From NCBI GenBank assembly GCA_030629485.1, contig DAOVOW010000120.1:1-6369 (forward strand): a stretch of DNA of 6,369 nucleotides. Direction: 5' to 3'. The position numbers and the translations under genes are program-made. The stretch's first letter is position 1. The number at the start of each line of letters is the position of its first letter. This DNA comes from a bacterium. Its GTDB lineage: Bacteria > Zixibacteria > MSB-5A5 > GN15 > FEB-12. Under the pieces are notes generated by a model. The model was not told where the DNA came from and made no database searches. It saw only the letters and a program-made list of their open reading frames with translations. Of this stretch, positions 5,947 through 6,369 are shown one piece after another.

Positions 5947-6369
5947 TTACGCGGGCGGCGCGGTCTTGTCGGAACCGTTGTCGGGTCCTTCGGATGTGTA
6001 GGTGGTCGGCCTTACCTCTCGGCTTTCCTCCACAGCCGCCTCGACCGCCTCTCGCGTGAGGCCGCTCTGAGCCTCGACGGCAGCGTCGACCAACTGCCGA
6101 ATGAGTACGCGGATAGACTTAATGGCGTCATCGTTGCCCGCTATCGGGAAATCGATGGGGTCCGGATCGGCGTTGGTATCGACGATACCTACGATCGGAA
6201 TACCCAGCTTGGTAGCCTCGGCCACCCTCGCCGACGAGACGCGCACCACGTGGTCGATGATCCGCTCGTACAGAGCCTCTGCTAGGTCGCCGGATCGCTC
6301 GTTTGTTCCTCCTACGACCTTTGGGATCTTGACGGTGTGGAAGTGGGGATTGCCCGGGTCCTCCCGCTC
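5947..6369 (-). CDS. rpsB: 30S ribosomal protein S2, C-terminal part, inside a chimeric open frame
   Basis: The S2 part is 5947 to about 6225. It begins with VAEATKLGIPIVGIVDTNADPD and contains IDFPIAGNDDAIKSI, the conserved C-terminal block of bacterial S2 (VDTN near 6172-6183, GNDDAI near 6121-6138). It is followed by an Ala/Glu-rich helix and a variable hydrophilic tail ending in TAPPA. The place directly 5' of tsf (20-nt gap) confirms rpsB. The open frame continues without a stop to the window edge at 6369, but upstream of about 6225 it is not S2: the expected 'PDxxFVVDxxxExxAV' segment is missing in all three minus frames, and a nucleotide-sugar dehydrogenase sequence takes its place. 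The gene is therefore 5'-truncated at an internal junction, most simply an assembly chimera. Confidence 0.85.
   Translation of the reverse strand, partial: EREDPGNPHFHTVKIPKVVGGTNERSGDLAEALYERIIDHVVRVSSARVAEATKLGIPIVGIVDTNADPDPIDFPIAGNDDAIKSIRVLIRQLVDAAVEAQSGLTREAVEAAVEESREVRPTTYTSEGPDNGSDKTAPPA
6205..6369 (-). other. Internal fragment of a UDP-sugar (UDP-GlcNAc/UDP-Glc type) 6-dehydrogenase
   Basis: Read on the minus strand, the first ~48 codons give EREDPGNPHFHTVKIPKVVGG followed by a TNERSGDLAEALYERI segment and HVVRVSSARVAEATKL. From family knowledge this is the stretch at the end of the NAD-binding domain of nucleotide-sugar dehydrogenases (WbpA/WecC/Ugd-like): 'SPERxDPGN', 'IPKVVGG', then 'VVPVSSxRVAEAxKLLENxFR'. 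In a true dehydrogenase KL is followed by LEN; here it runs into the S2 sequence GIPIVG. Both ends are missing: the 5' side by the window edge, the 3' side by the junction. There is no other trace of the gene. It is too short to say which UDP-sugar was the substrate. Confidence 0.75.

Noticed and set aside
5264..6001. A 245-codon open frame on the plus strand opposite tsf and the rpsB end
   Set aside because: It is the exact antisense of EF-Ts, whose conserved motifs are certain. Codon bias of a GC-rich conserved gene leaves the opposite strand open; no ribosome binding site or recognisable domain is present.
6226..6369. A frameshift as the cause of the missing S2 N-terminal sequence
   Set aside because: I translated all three minus frames of this segment. 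None gives the S2 'FVVD' region, while the in-frame translation matches a nucleotide-sugar dehydrogenase, so a junction explains it better.

Overview
The window carries parts of the conserved bacterial 'translation to envelope lipid' cluster on the minus strand. Read right to left it runs rpsB (3' part only), tsf, pyrH, frr, then, after an interruption, uppS and cdsA. All the named proteins are full length and motif-complete except S2. The organism is a bacterium of moderate to high GC, probably Gram-negative and uncultured. The short EF-Ts (197 aa), the gene order and the repeat types fit a deep-branching lineage of the FCB kind (Zixibacteria-like), but that placement is a guess that cannot be proved from this sequence. 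The odd window length, a dispersed repeat at the left edge and a chimeric reading frame at the right edge suggest a complete short metagenomic contig.

Layout: 1-127 holds a 72-bp double-hairpin dispersed repeat where dxr would often follow cdsA. 128-1743 is cdsA and uppS, overlapping by 4 bp. 1808-2485 is an exported protein of unknown function with a promoter so close to its ATG that the mRNA may be leaderless. 2486-2633 is a divergent intergenic region with a perfect 11-bp inverted repeat. 2634-3074 and 3400-3840 are two plus-strand paralogous twin-CBS-domain proteins, each 146 aa and about 47% identical. The second has its own sigma70-type promoter with a near-palindrome over the -10. 3841-4017 is a repeat-rich convergent spacer. 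4018-5949 is frr, pyrH, tsf and the 3' end of rpsB. The last ~145 bases encode a piece of a nucleotide-sugar dehydrogenase fused in frame to S2 through a short stretch that both families share.

How the genes fit together: S2, EF-Ts and ribosome recycling factor serve translation, PyrH makes UDP for RNA and envelope precursors, UppS makes the undecaprenyl carrier lipid, and CdsA makes CDP-diacylglycerol. The inserted block (CBS pair plus exported protein) separates frr from uppS and is the lineage-specific part. The CBS proteins are probably adenine-nucleotide-sensing or partner-binding regulators, with unknown targets. No mobile-element genes, CRISPR array, tRNA or rRNA were found. I see no clear undescribed multi-gene system; the CBS pair and the right-edge chimera most deserve a second look.
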